Assembly: GCA_902478365.1 (NCBI GenBank)
Contig: CABSKX010000039.1
Span: forward strand, 1-21,038
Direction of reading: 5' to 3'
Source of the DNA: an uncultured Collinsella sp.
GTDB taxonomy: Bacteria > Actinomycetota > Coriobacteriia > Coriobacteriales > Coriobacteriaceae
DNA length: 21,038 nucleotides
Below the pieces are notes generated by a model. The model did no database searches and was not told the origin of the DNA. It worked only from the letters and a program-made list of their open reading frames with translations. Each line of letters starts with the position of its first letter. Position 1 is the first letter of the stretch. Shown in pieces: positions 6,679-14,310 of this stretch. Both the position numbers and the translations under genes were made by a program.

Positions 6679-7761
6679 ATGAACGACATTGACCTTGCTG
6701 TTCCGTTGATGGATGGACCAAGCTATGACCGCGCCTGCAGTCTCGTGCCTTCCGAATACGTTGAGGCATGGGAGTGGTTTCTGGGTGAGGAACAGCGCGG
6801 CGGCGTTTGGACCAGCCTTCCGCACCACACCAAGGAAGATAGCCCTCAGTATCAGTACCGTTTGAGAATTGGCTCGGACTTCTTTCCCGTAACGCGGGAT
6901 TCAGGGATCTTCTGGCCGGGCCAGGATCGGGTGAAGCAAGATCCCAATAAGATCTTTGCGCTTTCGGTCCATAACTCTAAAAAGAGCTTCTACACCGATG
7001 TGCCTCCGCTCTATTTGGATGACGGTACGTGGGTCATTAAGTATTCGGTCCAAGCGCCAGGCGCCGTTGGTTCTCGAGACCAGAATTACAACCGTAAAAT
7101 GCTCAACTGCATGGAATGTGGCGTCCCAGTCGGAGTCATATTTGCAACCGAGGTGGGCTATAAGGTGCTCGGCCTTGCGTTTGTTGAGCGGTTCGAGCCC
7201 GAAAACGGATGGTTTGTTCTGCACGGTCCTGTTCATAAAGGCGGACCGGACCCTCGTTTTGCGCCCGACATGAGTTATCTGAAGCACATACCCGTCGATA
7301 TTGAGTTTGCCGGACAGGGTGTGACCGACGACGAAAAGGTCCGCTATGCGTTAAGGCGCGAGCGATTGGGGCAGCAATGGTTCCGCAAGCAGCTCGTTGC
7401 CGCCTATGATGGCCGTTGCGCGGTGTCGGACTGCGGCGTCAGCGAAGCTCTGGAGGCTGCACATATCGAGAATTACTCGGGACCCAAATCGCAGGTTGCC
7501 AGCAACGGTATTCTGCTTCGGCGCGATCTTCATTCCCTATTTGATGCTCACCTGATTTCGTTTGAGCCTGTTTGCGGCGAATATCGGCTGTGCGGATCGT
7601 ACCTGCTGGATAAGACCGACTACGCTTCCTTTGCGGGTGCGACGCTAAGGCAGCCGAATGAGCGTCAGTGGCGACCCGATACGGTGTTTCTTGAGGCCCA
7701 TCGCATTGAGTTCGATCGCTCGGAAAAGAAGCGTGAAAAGGCGGGGCTTCTGCCGTATTAG
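6679..7761 (+). CDS. HNH endonuclease with unassigned N-terminal domain
   Basis: Predicted nuclease of 360 residues. The C-terminal HNH_2-type domain (about residues 240-300) shows a Cys pair in GRCAVSDCG, then LEAAHIENY with the catalytic-type His. NGILLRRDLHSLFDAHLI follows with the second His and metal-site Asn/His. The N-terminal 200 residues form a separate domain rich in aromatic residues. By layout this resembles COG3440-type predicted restriction endonucleases, in which a DNA-recognition (SRA-like) domain precedes HNH; the N-terminal identity is not proven here. The ATG at 6679 has TAGG 8 bases upstream, while a GTG at 6670 has no Shine-Dalgarno. No methyltransferase partner is seen, so if it is a restriction enzyme it would be a solitary, modification-dependent type (inference). 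Confidence 0.85.
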   Translation: MNDIDLAVPLMDGPSYDRACSLVPSEYVEAWEWFLGEEQRGGVWTSLPHHTKEDSPQYQYRLRIGSDFFPVTRDSGIFWPGQDRVKQDPNKIFALSVHNSKKSFYTDVPPLYLDDGTWVIKYSVQAPGAVGSRDQNYNRKMLNCMECGVPVGVIFATEVGYKVLGLAFVERFEPENGWFVLHGPVHKGGPDPRFAPDMSYLKHIPVDIEFAGQGVTDDEKVRYALRRERLGQQWFRKQLVAAYDGRCAVSDCGVSEALEAAHIENYSGPKSQVASNGILLRRDLHSLFDAHLISFEPVCGEYRLCGSYLLDKTDYASFAGATLRQPNERQWRPDTVFLEAHRIEFDRSEKKREKAGLLPY

Positions 7762-7883
7762 CGTATTTGGCTTTGGCATTCTTTGACGATCGTGTTGTTT
7801 GATCGGATCGCGTGGCGATGCAATCTCGCGCCCGCCCGCCGGTGCATGCTCTTCCTGATTTGTATAGCGAGAGGGGAGCGTGT

Positions 7884-8168
7884 ATGAGCTGGCGAGGCGA
7901 TATTGCGATGGGGAAGTACGGAAAACTGCCGTGTGCCCTTATAGACAACAATATGTTTCCGAGCGTAGAGGTTGATTGCGGGTCGTTTGTCGTCACCTGC
8001 CCTTGCTGCGGCTCGCAAATACCGTGTCTCGACATTCGGTTTATCGATGCGCGCGACAGACTCAGCGACGAAGTGAGAAAACGGACAGGCGTTCATATGC
8101 CGGTGTATCCGGAGAAATGCCCTGTTTGTGGCCTCGATATCGTGTACGACGCCGGCGACGAGGGATAG
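7884..8168 (+). CDS. Small zinc-ribbon hypothetical protein
   Basis: A 94-residue cytoplasmic protein of unknown role. Two CxxC pairs, CPCCG near residue 39 and CPVCG near residue 78, make a likely four-cysteine zinc site, separated by an acidic/basic linker (RFIDARDRLSDEVRKR). The ATG at 7884 is chosen over an upstream ATG at 7812 because AGGGGAG lies 5 bases before it and the upstream extension is low-complexity. It follows the HNH gene after about 120 bases in the same direction and is convergent with the DUF5710 gene, leaving only 37 bases between stops. It could be transcribed with the HNH gene. Confidence 0.72.
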   Translation: MSWRGDIAMGKYGKLPCALIDNNMFPSVEVDCGSFVVTCPCCGSQIPCLDIRFIDARDRLSDEVRKRTGVHMPVYPEKCPVCGLDIVYDAGDEG

Positions 8169-8205
8169 GTGATGCGGAGGAGTTGGCTGTGAGTGTCTTT
8201 TGCCT

Positions 8206-8892
8206 CTACAAATAAATCCCCTCACCGAGCTGCTTGTGGAACTCGGCGTGATGGTCGCGTGCCCAGGTAAAGAGCGCCTGGTCAAAATTGGTACGCGTGG
8301 CCGGGACGCCAAAGACGCCGGCAACTTCGACGCGTATAAACTCCAGTGCCGGCAGCTTGTTGATGGCAGTGAGGGCAAACGGGGACGAGGGCTCCTCGAA
8401 CAGATAGCGACTGCCTTGCAGCGCGTCGCAACTGGTGCACGTGTTGCCGAGCGACGGGGCTTTGGAGGCTCGCGCGCCTACGGGCTTGTAGCCGCAGCGC
8501 TTATGAAGGTAGTCGCGGATCTCGCCCGGCACGCAGCCAAGAGCGGGCACGATGGCGAGTGCGTTGGCGTTGGCCGTGTCGATGGCAATGTACCTGGCTT
8601 CGTTGGGCGCGTGCGCGATGGCGATGCTCTCGTCGTTATCGGTTCGATAGGGAATGCCGAAGGCCGCGACCGAGGTCTCTTTGTGACACTTCCAGCACTC
8701 GCGCTTGCCCAGTACTAGATATATATACGGCGCTGAGGGGTCGGATCGGTCAACACCGGGCAGCCACTCGGCAAAGGGCTCGGGGTTGACGCCGCTGGGT
8801 ACATACCAGATCTTCTTGGTCCGGTCCCATTTGGCGCCCAGCGCCTTGGCTTCTTCTTTGTGCGAAAAGGGGACATCGAGCTCGGTGCGCAT
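8206..8892 (-). CDS. DUF5710 domain protein with cysteine pairs
   Basis: A protein of about 228 residues. It begins with a DUF5710 domain (about residues 5-45), recognised by VPFSHKEEAKALGAKWD followed by KKIWYVPSG. The rest carries CWKCHKE near residue 66 and CTSCDALQG near residue 150, probably one zinc site. The DUF5710 module also occurs in plasmid and phage primase-like proteins, but function here is unknown. The ATG at 8892 has AAGGAG 7 bases upstream on the minus strand; the open frame runs on to 9096 but the extension lacks a ribosome site. It ends just after the zinc-ribbon gene and reads away from the tRNA. Confidence 0.78.
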   Translation of the reverse strand: MRTELDVPFSHKEEAKALGAKWDRTKKIWYVPSGVNPEPFAEWLPGVDRSDPSAPYIYLVLGKRECWKCHKETSVAAFGIPYRTDNDESIAIAHAPNEARYIAIDTANANALAIVPALGCVPGEIRDYLHKRCGYKPVGARASKAPSLGNTCTSCDALQGSRYLFEEPSSPFALTAINKLPALEFIRVEVAGVFGVPATRTNFDQALFTWARDHHAEFHKQLGEGIYL

Positions 8893-9088
8893 GGCGGCTC
8901 CTTGGTGCTGCAGGTGCAAGTGGCTCAAGGATACCGCAGGGCGCAGACATCGCGGCGTTTTGTCGAGAAGTTGCGGCTCGGATGGGTTCGAGACGCGTTG
9001 GTCTCGGCCTCGGTGGCTATTGACGCGGTTTTGTGCATGGGCAGGGTGGTTGCTTGGGCGGTTGGAGCTGCCAGCGGATTTGGCGACA

Positions 9089-9125
9089 TAAAACAAAACA
9101 GCTCAGAGACATAGTCTCTGAGCTG
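9089..9125 (-). terminator. Rho-independent terminator of tRNA-Val
   Basis: A perfect 12-bp stem (9099-9110 with 9114-9125) with a 3-base loop is followed on the minus strand by TTTTGTTT. It lies immediately downstream of the tRNA 3' end. Confidence 0.9.
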
Positions 9126-9133
9126 CGAACATT

Positions 9134-9208
9134 TGGTGGGCGTTAGAAGATTTGAACTTCTGACCTCTTCCGTGTCAGGGAAGCGCTCTCCCCCTGAGCT
9201 AAACGCCC
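9134..9208 (-). tRNA. tRNA-Val (anticodon GAC)
   Basis: On the minus strand the 75 bases fold as a standard cloverleaf. The acceptor arm GGGCGTT pairs with AACGCCC, followed by discriminator A and an encoded CCA (9134-9136). The D-arm begins TAGCTCAG. The anticodon stem CTTCC/GGAAG closes the loop CTGACAC, giving GAC (9174-9176). The T-arm carries GTTCAAATC. It has its own promoter and terminator and is a single-gene unit. Confidence 0.97.
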
Positions 9209-9237
9209 GATCAAGGGTGCGCAAGCGCGCAAGGGAT

Positions 9238-9266
9238 AATATAACGGAGCCTGAACTCGGTGGCAA
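9238..9266 (-). promoter_or_regulatory. Promoter of tRNA-Val
   Basis: On the minus strand, TTGCCA (9261-9266) and TATATT (9238-9243) are separated by exactly 17 bases. The expected start of transcription is about 20 bases before the tRNA 5' end. Confidence 0.75.
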
Positions 9267-9497
9267 GAACATTTTTAAAAATCGCTTACATTGTGGAATT
9301 CGGGGGCTTTGTTATATCCATTTCAAAAGAGCCTGCTGCCGCGATTTGGCTGTCGCATAATGCAAGCCCATTGTGGTATCGAGCTATGGAAAGACGTCTG
9401 CGGAATTGTCCTACCGATAAACGGACAAGCCTCCAGCTGGTGCCTTTGCCGTGGTAAGGTAAGCCGAATTGCTTCCAGACTGTTTTGGGGGAGTGGA
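9267..9497. other. Upstream region of the EamA gene, no gene seen
   Basis: An open frame extends from 9291 into the transporter, but its translation lacks transporter features before residue 70 and no ribosome site precedes it. I see no RNA gene, repeat or convincing promoter here. Confidence 0.4.
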
Positions 9498-10520
9498 ATG
9501 AGCAAAGAGTGTGTCGAGCAGGTCGAAGGCGCAGGGGCTTCGGTGCCGATGACCGATATATCGAACATTGATGTGCCCGAGGGCACTGACGAGCTCAGCC
9601 GCAGTACCCGCCGTGCATGGCGCGACCGCCTGAACAGTGCGTCGACGCGCAAGATGATTACGGGCGTTCTGGCCACGCTGGTGGGTGGTTCGTTTTGGGG
9701 TTTTTCGGGTACCAGCGCGAGTTTTTTGTTCGATACCTACCATGTCGATACGCTGTGGCTTATGAGCATACGACAGATTCTCGCCGGCCTGCTCTTTATG
9801 GCTGTGGTTGTCACGCGCGACCGCGCACGCCTGGTCAAGCTTTGGACGACGCCCGCTGATCGCAAGCAGCTGCTGCTTTTTACCGCTTTTGGCCTGCTCT
9901 TTAACCAGTTTTGTTATCTTTCGGCCGTGCGCCTGACCAATGCCGGGACCGCGACGGTGCTCCAGTGCCTGCAGCTGGTCATCATCATGGGCTACGCCTG
10001 CGTGGTCGATCGCCGCATGCCGCGCGCTCGCGAGGCGATCGGCATTGGTCTGGCCCTCGGCGGTACCTTTTTAATCGCTACCGGCGGCGACCCTACCAGT
10101 CTGAGCATATCGCCGCTTGGCCTGGTCGCAGGCCTTATGTGTGCGGTTAGCGCCGCCTGTATGGCGGTGATTCCCGCCAAGATTCTGTCCGAATACGGCA
10201 GCCCTATTGTTACGGGTTCGGCTATGCTTACGGCGGGTGTCGTTTCGAGCGTCTTTGTGCAGCCGTGGGCTCATATGCCGGCCCTCGATACTGCTGCCGT
10301 CGAAGCGCTCGCGGTGTTTGTGATCGTGGGCTCTTTCCTGGCGTATATGCTGTATATGCAGGGCGTTAAGGACATCGGCTCGGTGCGTGCGAGCCTCATC
10401 GGAACCGTGGAGCCGGTCTCGGCGACCATCACCAGCGCCGTTATGCTGGGCACGGTATTTTTGCCGACCGACCTTATCGGCTTTGCCATGATTATCGTAA
10501 TGATGTTTTTAACGGTGTAG
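9498..10520 (+). CDS. EamA/DMT-family permease
   Basis: Inner-membrane transporter of the drug/metabolite (EamA, RhaT-like) family, 340 residues. A polar N-terminus of about 50 residues is followed by two EamA repeats of five predicted helices each. The first begins at TGVLATLVGGSFWGFSG and the second at LGLVAGLMCAVSAACMA. The conserved pattern near the end of repeat one (LTNAGTATVLQCLQ) and its counterpart in repeat two (GSVRASLIGTVEPV) are the typical family features. The substrate cannot be predicted from sequence. The ATG at 9498 is chosen because GGGGGAG ends 4 bases before it; the open frame extends to 9291 without a ribosome site. glmM follows after 81 bases in the same direction. Confidence 0.9.
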   Translation: MSKECVEQVEGAGASVPMTDISNIDVPEGTDELSRSTRRAWRDRLNSASTRKMITGVLATLVGGSFWGFSGTSASFLFDTYHVDTLWLMSIRQILAGLLFMAVVVTRDRARLVKLWTTPADRKQLLLFTAFGLLFNQFCYLSAVRLTNAGTATVLQCLQLVIIMGYACVVDRRMPRAREAIGIGLALGGTFLIATGGDPTSLSISPLGLVAGLMCAVSAACMAVIPAKILSEYGSPIVTGSAMLTAGVVSSVFVQPWAHMPALDTAAVEALAVFVIVGSFLAYMLYMQGVKDIGSVRASLIGTVEPVSATITSAVMLGTVFLPTDLIGFAMIIVMMFLTV

Positions 10521-10601
10521 CCCCTGCGGTTGCTTTAAAGGATAATGGGCTGGCGGCGCGTTGCTTTGGCGGCGCGCCTTTGTCTATAGAGAGGACCTCT
10601 T

Positions 10602-11935
10602 ATGAAGTACTTTGGCACCGACGGATTTCGCGGCGAGGCCAACGTTGGGCTGACGGTAGAGCACGCTTATAAGATCGGCCGCTTTGTGGGCTGGTATTAC
10701 GGCGCCAACCGCGGGGCCAAGGCGCGCGTGATCGTGGGCAAGGACACGCGTCGCTCGAGCTATATGTTCGAGGCGGCGCTGGTGAGCGGCCTGGTCGCGA
10801 GCGGCGCGGACGCCTACATGCTGCACGTGATCCCGACGCCGGGCGTGGCGCATCAGACCGTGGAGGGCTGCTTCGATTGCGGCATCATGATTAGCGCGAG
10901 CCACAACCCGTTTTGCGATAACGGCATCAAGCTCGTCAACAGCGACGGCTTCAAGATGGACGAGGACGTGCTGGAACTCATCGAGGATTACATCGATGGC
11001 AAGGGCGAGGTGCCGCTGGCCACGGGCAACCAGATCGGTGCCACGGTGGACTATATGCAGGGCCGCAACCGCTATATTGCCTCGCTCATCGCGAGCGCGA
11101 ACTTTTCGCTGCAGGGCGTCAAGATCGGCTTGGACTGCGCCAACGGCTCGGCGTCCTCGGTGGCCAAGCCGGTGTTCGACGCGCTGGGCGCCGATGTGTG
11201 CGCGTAATCAACGCCGCGCCCGACGGATTTAACATCAATGTGGACTGTGGCTCCACGCATATGGAGCGCCTGCAGCGCCACGTAGTGGAGCAGGGCCTGG
11301 ACGTGGGCTTTGCCTACGACGGCGATGCCGACCGCTGCCTGGCCGTGGACGAGCGCGGCCGTGTGGTCGACGGCGATCAGATCCTGTACGTGTGCGGCGT
11401 GTACCTGAACAAGCACGGTCGCCTTTCGGGCGGTACCGTGGTGCCGACGATCGCCAGCAACTTTGGCCTGGTCAAGTCGCTGGAGCTTGCCGGTCTGAGT
11501 GCCGTGACCAGCGGCGTGGGCGACCGTCACGTGTACGCCAAGATGCGCGAGGGCGGCTACAGCCTGGGCGGCGAGCAGACGGGCCACACGATCTTTGGCG
11601 ATATCGAGCGCACGGGCGACGGCATTATGACCTCGCTGCGCGTGATGGAAGTGATTCGCGCCGAGCGCGAGACGCTCTCGCAGCTCACGGCTCCGTGCAA
11701 GCTGCTGCCGCAAGCGCAGGTTGCCGTGCGCGTGGCCGATAAGGACGCTGCGCTTGAGAACATGGGCGTGCAGAACGCGATCGCCGAGGCCGAGGCCGCG
11801 CTCGCGGGCGAGGGCCGCGTGCTCGTGCGCAAGAGCGGAACCGAGTCGGTAATTCGCGTTTTGGCCGAAGCCCCCGACCAAGCAGCCGCCGACGCCGCCA
11901 TGAAGCGCATCGCCAACGCACTCGAGGCTCTGTAG
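10602..11935 (+). pseudogene. glmM: Phosphoglucosamine mutase glmM, frameshifted
   Basis: GlmM converts glucosamine-6-phosphate to glucosamine-1-phosphate for peptidoglycan precursor synthesis. The 5' frame (10602-11207) has MKYFGTDGFRG and the phosphoserine loop ISASHNP, with Ser100 as in Bacillus GlmM. The 3' frame (from about 11198 to 11935) has the metal loop DGDADR, the sugar loop GGEQTGH and the phosphate-binding RKSGTES. The 5' frame stops at TAA 11205. Removing one TG from the TGTGTG run at 11195-11200 joins the frames as LGADVRVINAAPDG, which aligns without gaps to the family, giving 443 residues, a normal length. AGAGAGGA lies 7 bases before the ATG. Because GlmM is normally essential, a sequencing or assembly error is as likely as a real mutation. 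Confidence 0.9.
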
Positions 11936-11971
11936 GGGCTTTCGGGGCTGTTTAGCAGGGGGTTATTAATA

Positions 11972-12005
11972 GGTTGTGGCCAAAAAGTGGCAAATATGAG
12001 TACTG
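11972..12005 (+). repeat. Inverted repeat arm, left copy
   Basis: These 34 bases match the reverse complement of 12176-12209 at 28 positions by eye, including the shared blocks GTGG, CAAAAA and TGAGTACTG. The copy lies 3' of glmM and reads in the same direction. It is followed by CTGTTAC/GTAACAG (12003-12009, 12017-12023), a small hairpin with T residues after it that could add to termination. Confidence 0.7.
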
Positions 12006-12099
12006 TTACGAATTTAGTAACAGCATTTTTCGCCTCCAAAGCCCATGCTGGCGCCATTTGAACACCATTCCGACTTGCATATTTCCCCATATGTCTAAT

Positions 12100-12146
12100 A
12101 AAAGAGGTCCTAAGTAAGAATAAATCTCACTTAGGACCTCTTTTTT
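12100..12146. terminator. Bidirectional terminator between glmM and the M32 peptidase
   Basis: A perfect 16-bp stem (12100-12115 with 12129-12144) has a 13-base loop. T-runs follow on both strands (six T at 12141-12146 on plus, TTTTATT on minus). It can end transcripts from both convergent genes. Confidence 0.93.
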
Positions 12147-12175
12147 ACCCAAATTAAATGTTACAAGCATGGCAG

Positions 12176-12209
12176 CAGTACTCAAATTTGCCCTTTTTTG
12201 ACCACGGCC
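12176..12209 (-). repeat. Inverted repeat arm, right copy
   Basis: Diverged copy of 11972-12005 in opposite orientation, lying 3' of the peptidase gene and reading in that gene's direction. The similarity continues weakly inward: GTAACA occurs at the same offset in both copies. Confidence 0.7.
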
Positions 12210-12230
12210 CTCGGAGTGCTGCTTTAGGTC

Positions 12231-13805
12231 TTACAGCTCGTACAGCGTGGTGAACTTGTCCTGCAGGTAGCTGCAGTAGTAGCGGGCGTCAAAGTCCATG
12301 CCGCATGCGCCCTTGATGAGTTCAGGCGCGTCTTTGGCGCGACCCCACTGCCAAATGTGCTCGCCCAGCCAGGCGCGGACGGGCGTCAGATCGCCGCTCG
12401 CGCAGGCACCGGTAAGGTCGACGCCGTCGCGGCACATGGCCGGCACGAACATGGCGTCGTAGGCGCTACCCAGCGCATAGGTGGGGAAGTAGCCAAACGA
12501 GCCACCGCTCCAGTGCGTATCCTGCAGGCAGCCGTGCGTGTCGTCGGGAACGGGAATGCCCAGGTACTCGTCCATAAAGCGATTCCAAAGCGCGGGGATG
12601 TCCTTGGCCGTGGCCTCGCCGGCAAACAGCATGCGCTCGATCTCGTAGCGCACCATAACGTGCAGCGGATAGGTGAGCTCGTCCGCCTCGGTGCGGATCA
12701 ACGACGGCTGCGCGATGTTCACGGCGTGGTAGAGCGTATCCTCGTCCACGCTGCCATAGACCTCGGGCGCGTGACGGCGCAGTACCTCGAGCAGCGGGCC
12801 CATAAAGGCGCGGCTGCGACCCACGGTGTTCTCGAAAAAGCGGCTCTGGCTCTCGTGGATGCCCATGGAGGTGCCGCCCTCCAGGCAGGTGCGCGCATAG
12901 GCAGGATTGACGCCCAGCTCGTACATGGCGTGGCCCGCCTCGTGGATGATGCTGTAGACGTTGGAGATGCAGTCGTCCTCGTAGATGTGCGTCGCGATGC
13001 GCGCGTCGCCCACGGCAAAGCCCTCGCTAAACGGGTGCTCGGTAAAGGCAAGCGTGGTGTCGTTCAGGTCCAGGCCGACGAGCTTCATAAGGTCGAAGCT
13101 CATGGCACGCTGGACGGCCTCGGGCACGCGAGCGTGCAAAAAGTCGGCAGCGGGCTGCTGGCCGCGCTCGCCGATGGCGTGCACGAGCGGCACGACCGTC
13201 GCCTTGACCTCATCACAAAACGCGTCGAAGCTCTTGGCGGAAAGGCCGCGTTCGTACTGGTCGAGCCAAACATCGTACGGGTCGCGCTTTGGGTCCATGA
13301 GCTCGGCCTGATGCTTAAGCTGGCCGACGATTCTATCCACATAGGGCTCAAAGCTCGCCCAGTCATTGGCCGTCTTGGCCTTGTGCCACACGGCGTCGGC
13401 CTCGCAGGTGAGCCTGGTCCAGGCCTCGGCCTCCTCGGTGGGAATGACGCTCGCTTCACGCTGGTCGCGGCCGAGCACGCGGATCTCGTCGAGCAGCTGC
13501 GGGTCGTCGATCTTGCCGCCGGCGACGGTCTCGCGTGCCAGCGAGCGCACGAGTTCGACAGACTTTTCGCTGGTCAGGAGCTTATGGTGCTCGCCGGCAA
13601 GGGTGCCCATGGCGTCGGCACGGGCGGCGGCACCGTTGGCGGGAGCAATGGTCGCGCCGTCAAACTCGGCAATCTTGAGCAGGTACTCGCGGGTCCACAG
13701 CTTGCCCTCGAGCTTGCGGAATTTTTTGACGGCCTTATCGACCTTCATGCCTTTGGGCGTCTTGCCCGCTGCGGGCTTGGCTTTCTTATCGAGTTTCTTT
13801 CCCAT
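12231..13805 (-). CDS. M32 family metallocarboxypeptidase (carboxypeptidase Taq-like)
   Basis: Cytoplasmic zinc carboxypeptidase of 524 residues, a normal family length plus a lysine-rich N-terminal extension of about 25. The zinc motif HEAGH is at 288-292. Other M32 motifs follow in order: GIHESQSRFFE, the IRTEADELTYPLH block, and GCLQDTHWSGGSFGYFPTY. They match the thermostable carboxypeptidase Taq and YpwA group, which remove C-terminal residues from peptides. The open frame runs to 13850, but the ATG at 13805 has AAGGA 6 bases before it on the minus strand and starts the basic extension MGKKLDKK. It is convergent with glmM and divergent from pheS. No signal peptide is seen. Confidence 0.93.
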   Translation of the reverse strand: MGKKLDKKAKPAAGKTPKGMKVDKAVKKFRKLEGKLWTREYLLKIAEFDGATIAPANGAAARADAMGTLAGEHHKLLTSEKSVELVRSLARETVAGGKIDDPQLLDEIRVLGRDQREASVIPTEEAEAWTRLTCEADAVWHKAKTANDWASFEPYVDRIVGQLKHQAELMDPKRDPYDVWLDQYERGLSAKSFDAFCDEVKATVVPLVHAIGERGQQPAADFLHARVPEAVQRAMSFDLMKLVGLDLNDTTLAFTEHPFSEGFAVGDARIATHIYEDDCISNVYSIIHEAGHAMYELGVNPAYARTCLEGGTSMGIHESQSRFFENTVGRSRAFMGPLLEVLRRHAPEVYGSVDEDTLYHAVNIAQPSLIRTEADELTYPLHVMVRYEIERMLFAGEATAKDIPALWNRFMDEYLGIPVPDDTHGCLQDTHWSGGSFGYFPTYALGSAYDAMFVPAMCRDGVDLTGACASGDLTPVRAWLGEHIWQWGRAKDAPELIKGACGMDFDARYYCSYLQDKFTTLYEL

Positions 13806-13944
13806 ACCATATCCTTGATCTCGCGAGCCGAGCACCACGGATAGGCGCACGGCCAGTTTGCACAGCTACTTGCCTTGTACCCAGCACGAACAAAATGGAA
13901 CGCGGCGATGCGCCCACACAATGTGCTATCCTATAGCCCAATGC

Positions 13945-14224
13945 GTTGACGGAGAGGGTTTTGCCCGCCGCGTCGCCGGCAAGAGAGGGAAGGTCATGGG
14001 CTGCAAGCCTTCCTGCGGTGGCAAGGGCCAAGCGTTCACTCCCGAGCAGCAACCTCAACGGGCGCGCGGCCAGTGGCGGCGATGTCCCCAGTAGGGAAGC
14101 CGTGAGCCTCGCGACAAGGGGCAAAGAGTGGGCGCGACGGGCCAGACATCCGTCGGGTCAAACAAGGTGGTACCGCGGAATTCAACCGTCCTTGGGCAAT
14201 GCACATGCCCGAGGGCGGTTTTTT
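13945..14224 (+). promoter_or_regulatory. T-box riboswitch leader of pheST
   Basis: The leader ends with the T-box sequence AAGGTGGTACCGCGG (14164-14178). Its TGGT bulge (14168-14171) would pair with a tRNA ending ACCA, consistent with tRNA-Phe. CAAGG (14163-14167) can pair with CCTTG (14190-14194) as antiterminator, competing with the terminator at 14186-14224. A likely specifier is TTC (Phe) at 14035-14037, followed by the expected purine, next to a stem formed by GGAG (13951-13954) and CTCC (14039-14042). An inner GGAAGG/CCTTCC helix (13988-13993, 14008-14013) fits the stem I distal part. A -10-like TATCCT lies at 13927-13932. Uncharged tRNA-Phe would permit read-through into pheST. Confidence 0.92.
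14186..14224 (+). terminator. T-box terminator stem
   Basis: The stem 14186-14198 with 14206-14218 allows wobble pairs and is followed by six T residues (14219-14224). It is mutually exclusive with the antiterminator. Confidence 0.9.
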
Positions 14225-14310
14225 GTTACCGAACCGGGCCGCGTTTTCGCAACGTCAGACGGCGGCAGCCGCCTCGGCAAGCGAGGAGCGCGAGAGACGA
14301 AAGGGAAGAC

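Noticed and set aside
9134..9208. tRNA-Val as attachment site of an integrated island
   Set aside because: No second copy of the tRNA 3' end and no integrase are visible in the window.
12003..12023. Second NikR-like site (CTGTTAC ... GTAACAG)
   Set aside because: The spacer is 7 instead of 13-14 bases, the outer base differs, and it lies downstream of glmM. It fits a small hairpin better.
11996..12061. 21-codon open frame starting ATG within the repeat downstream of glmM
   Set aside because: There is no ribosome binding site, and it overlaps the inverted repeat and hairpin. It is more likely non-coding.
12357..13844. Plus-strand open frame of 495 codons opposite the M32 peptidase
   Set aside because: The minus-strand peptidase has the full HEXXH and other family motifs. 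The opposite frame has none and is a codon-bias shadow.
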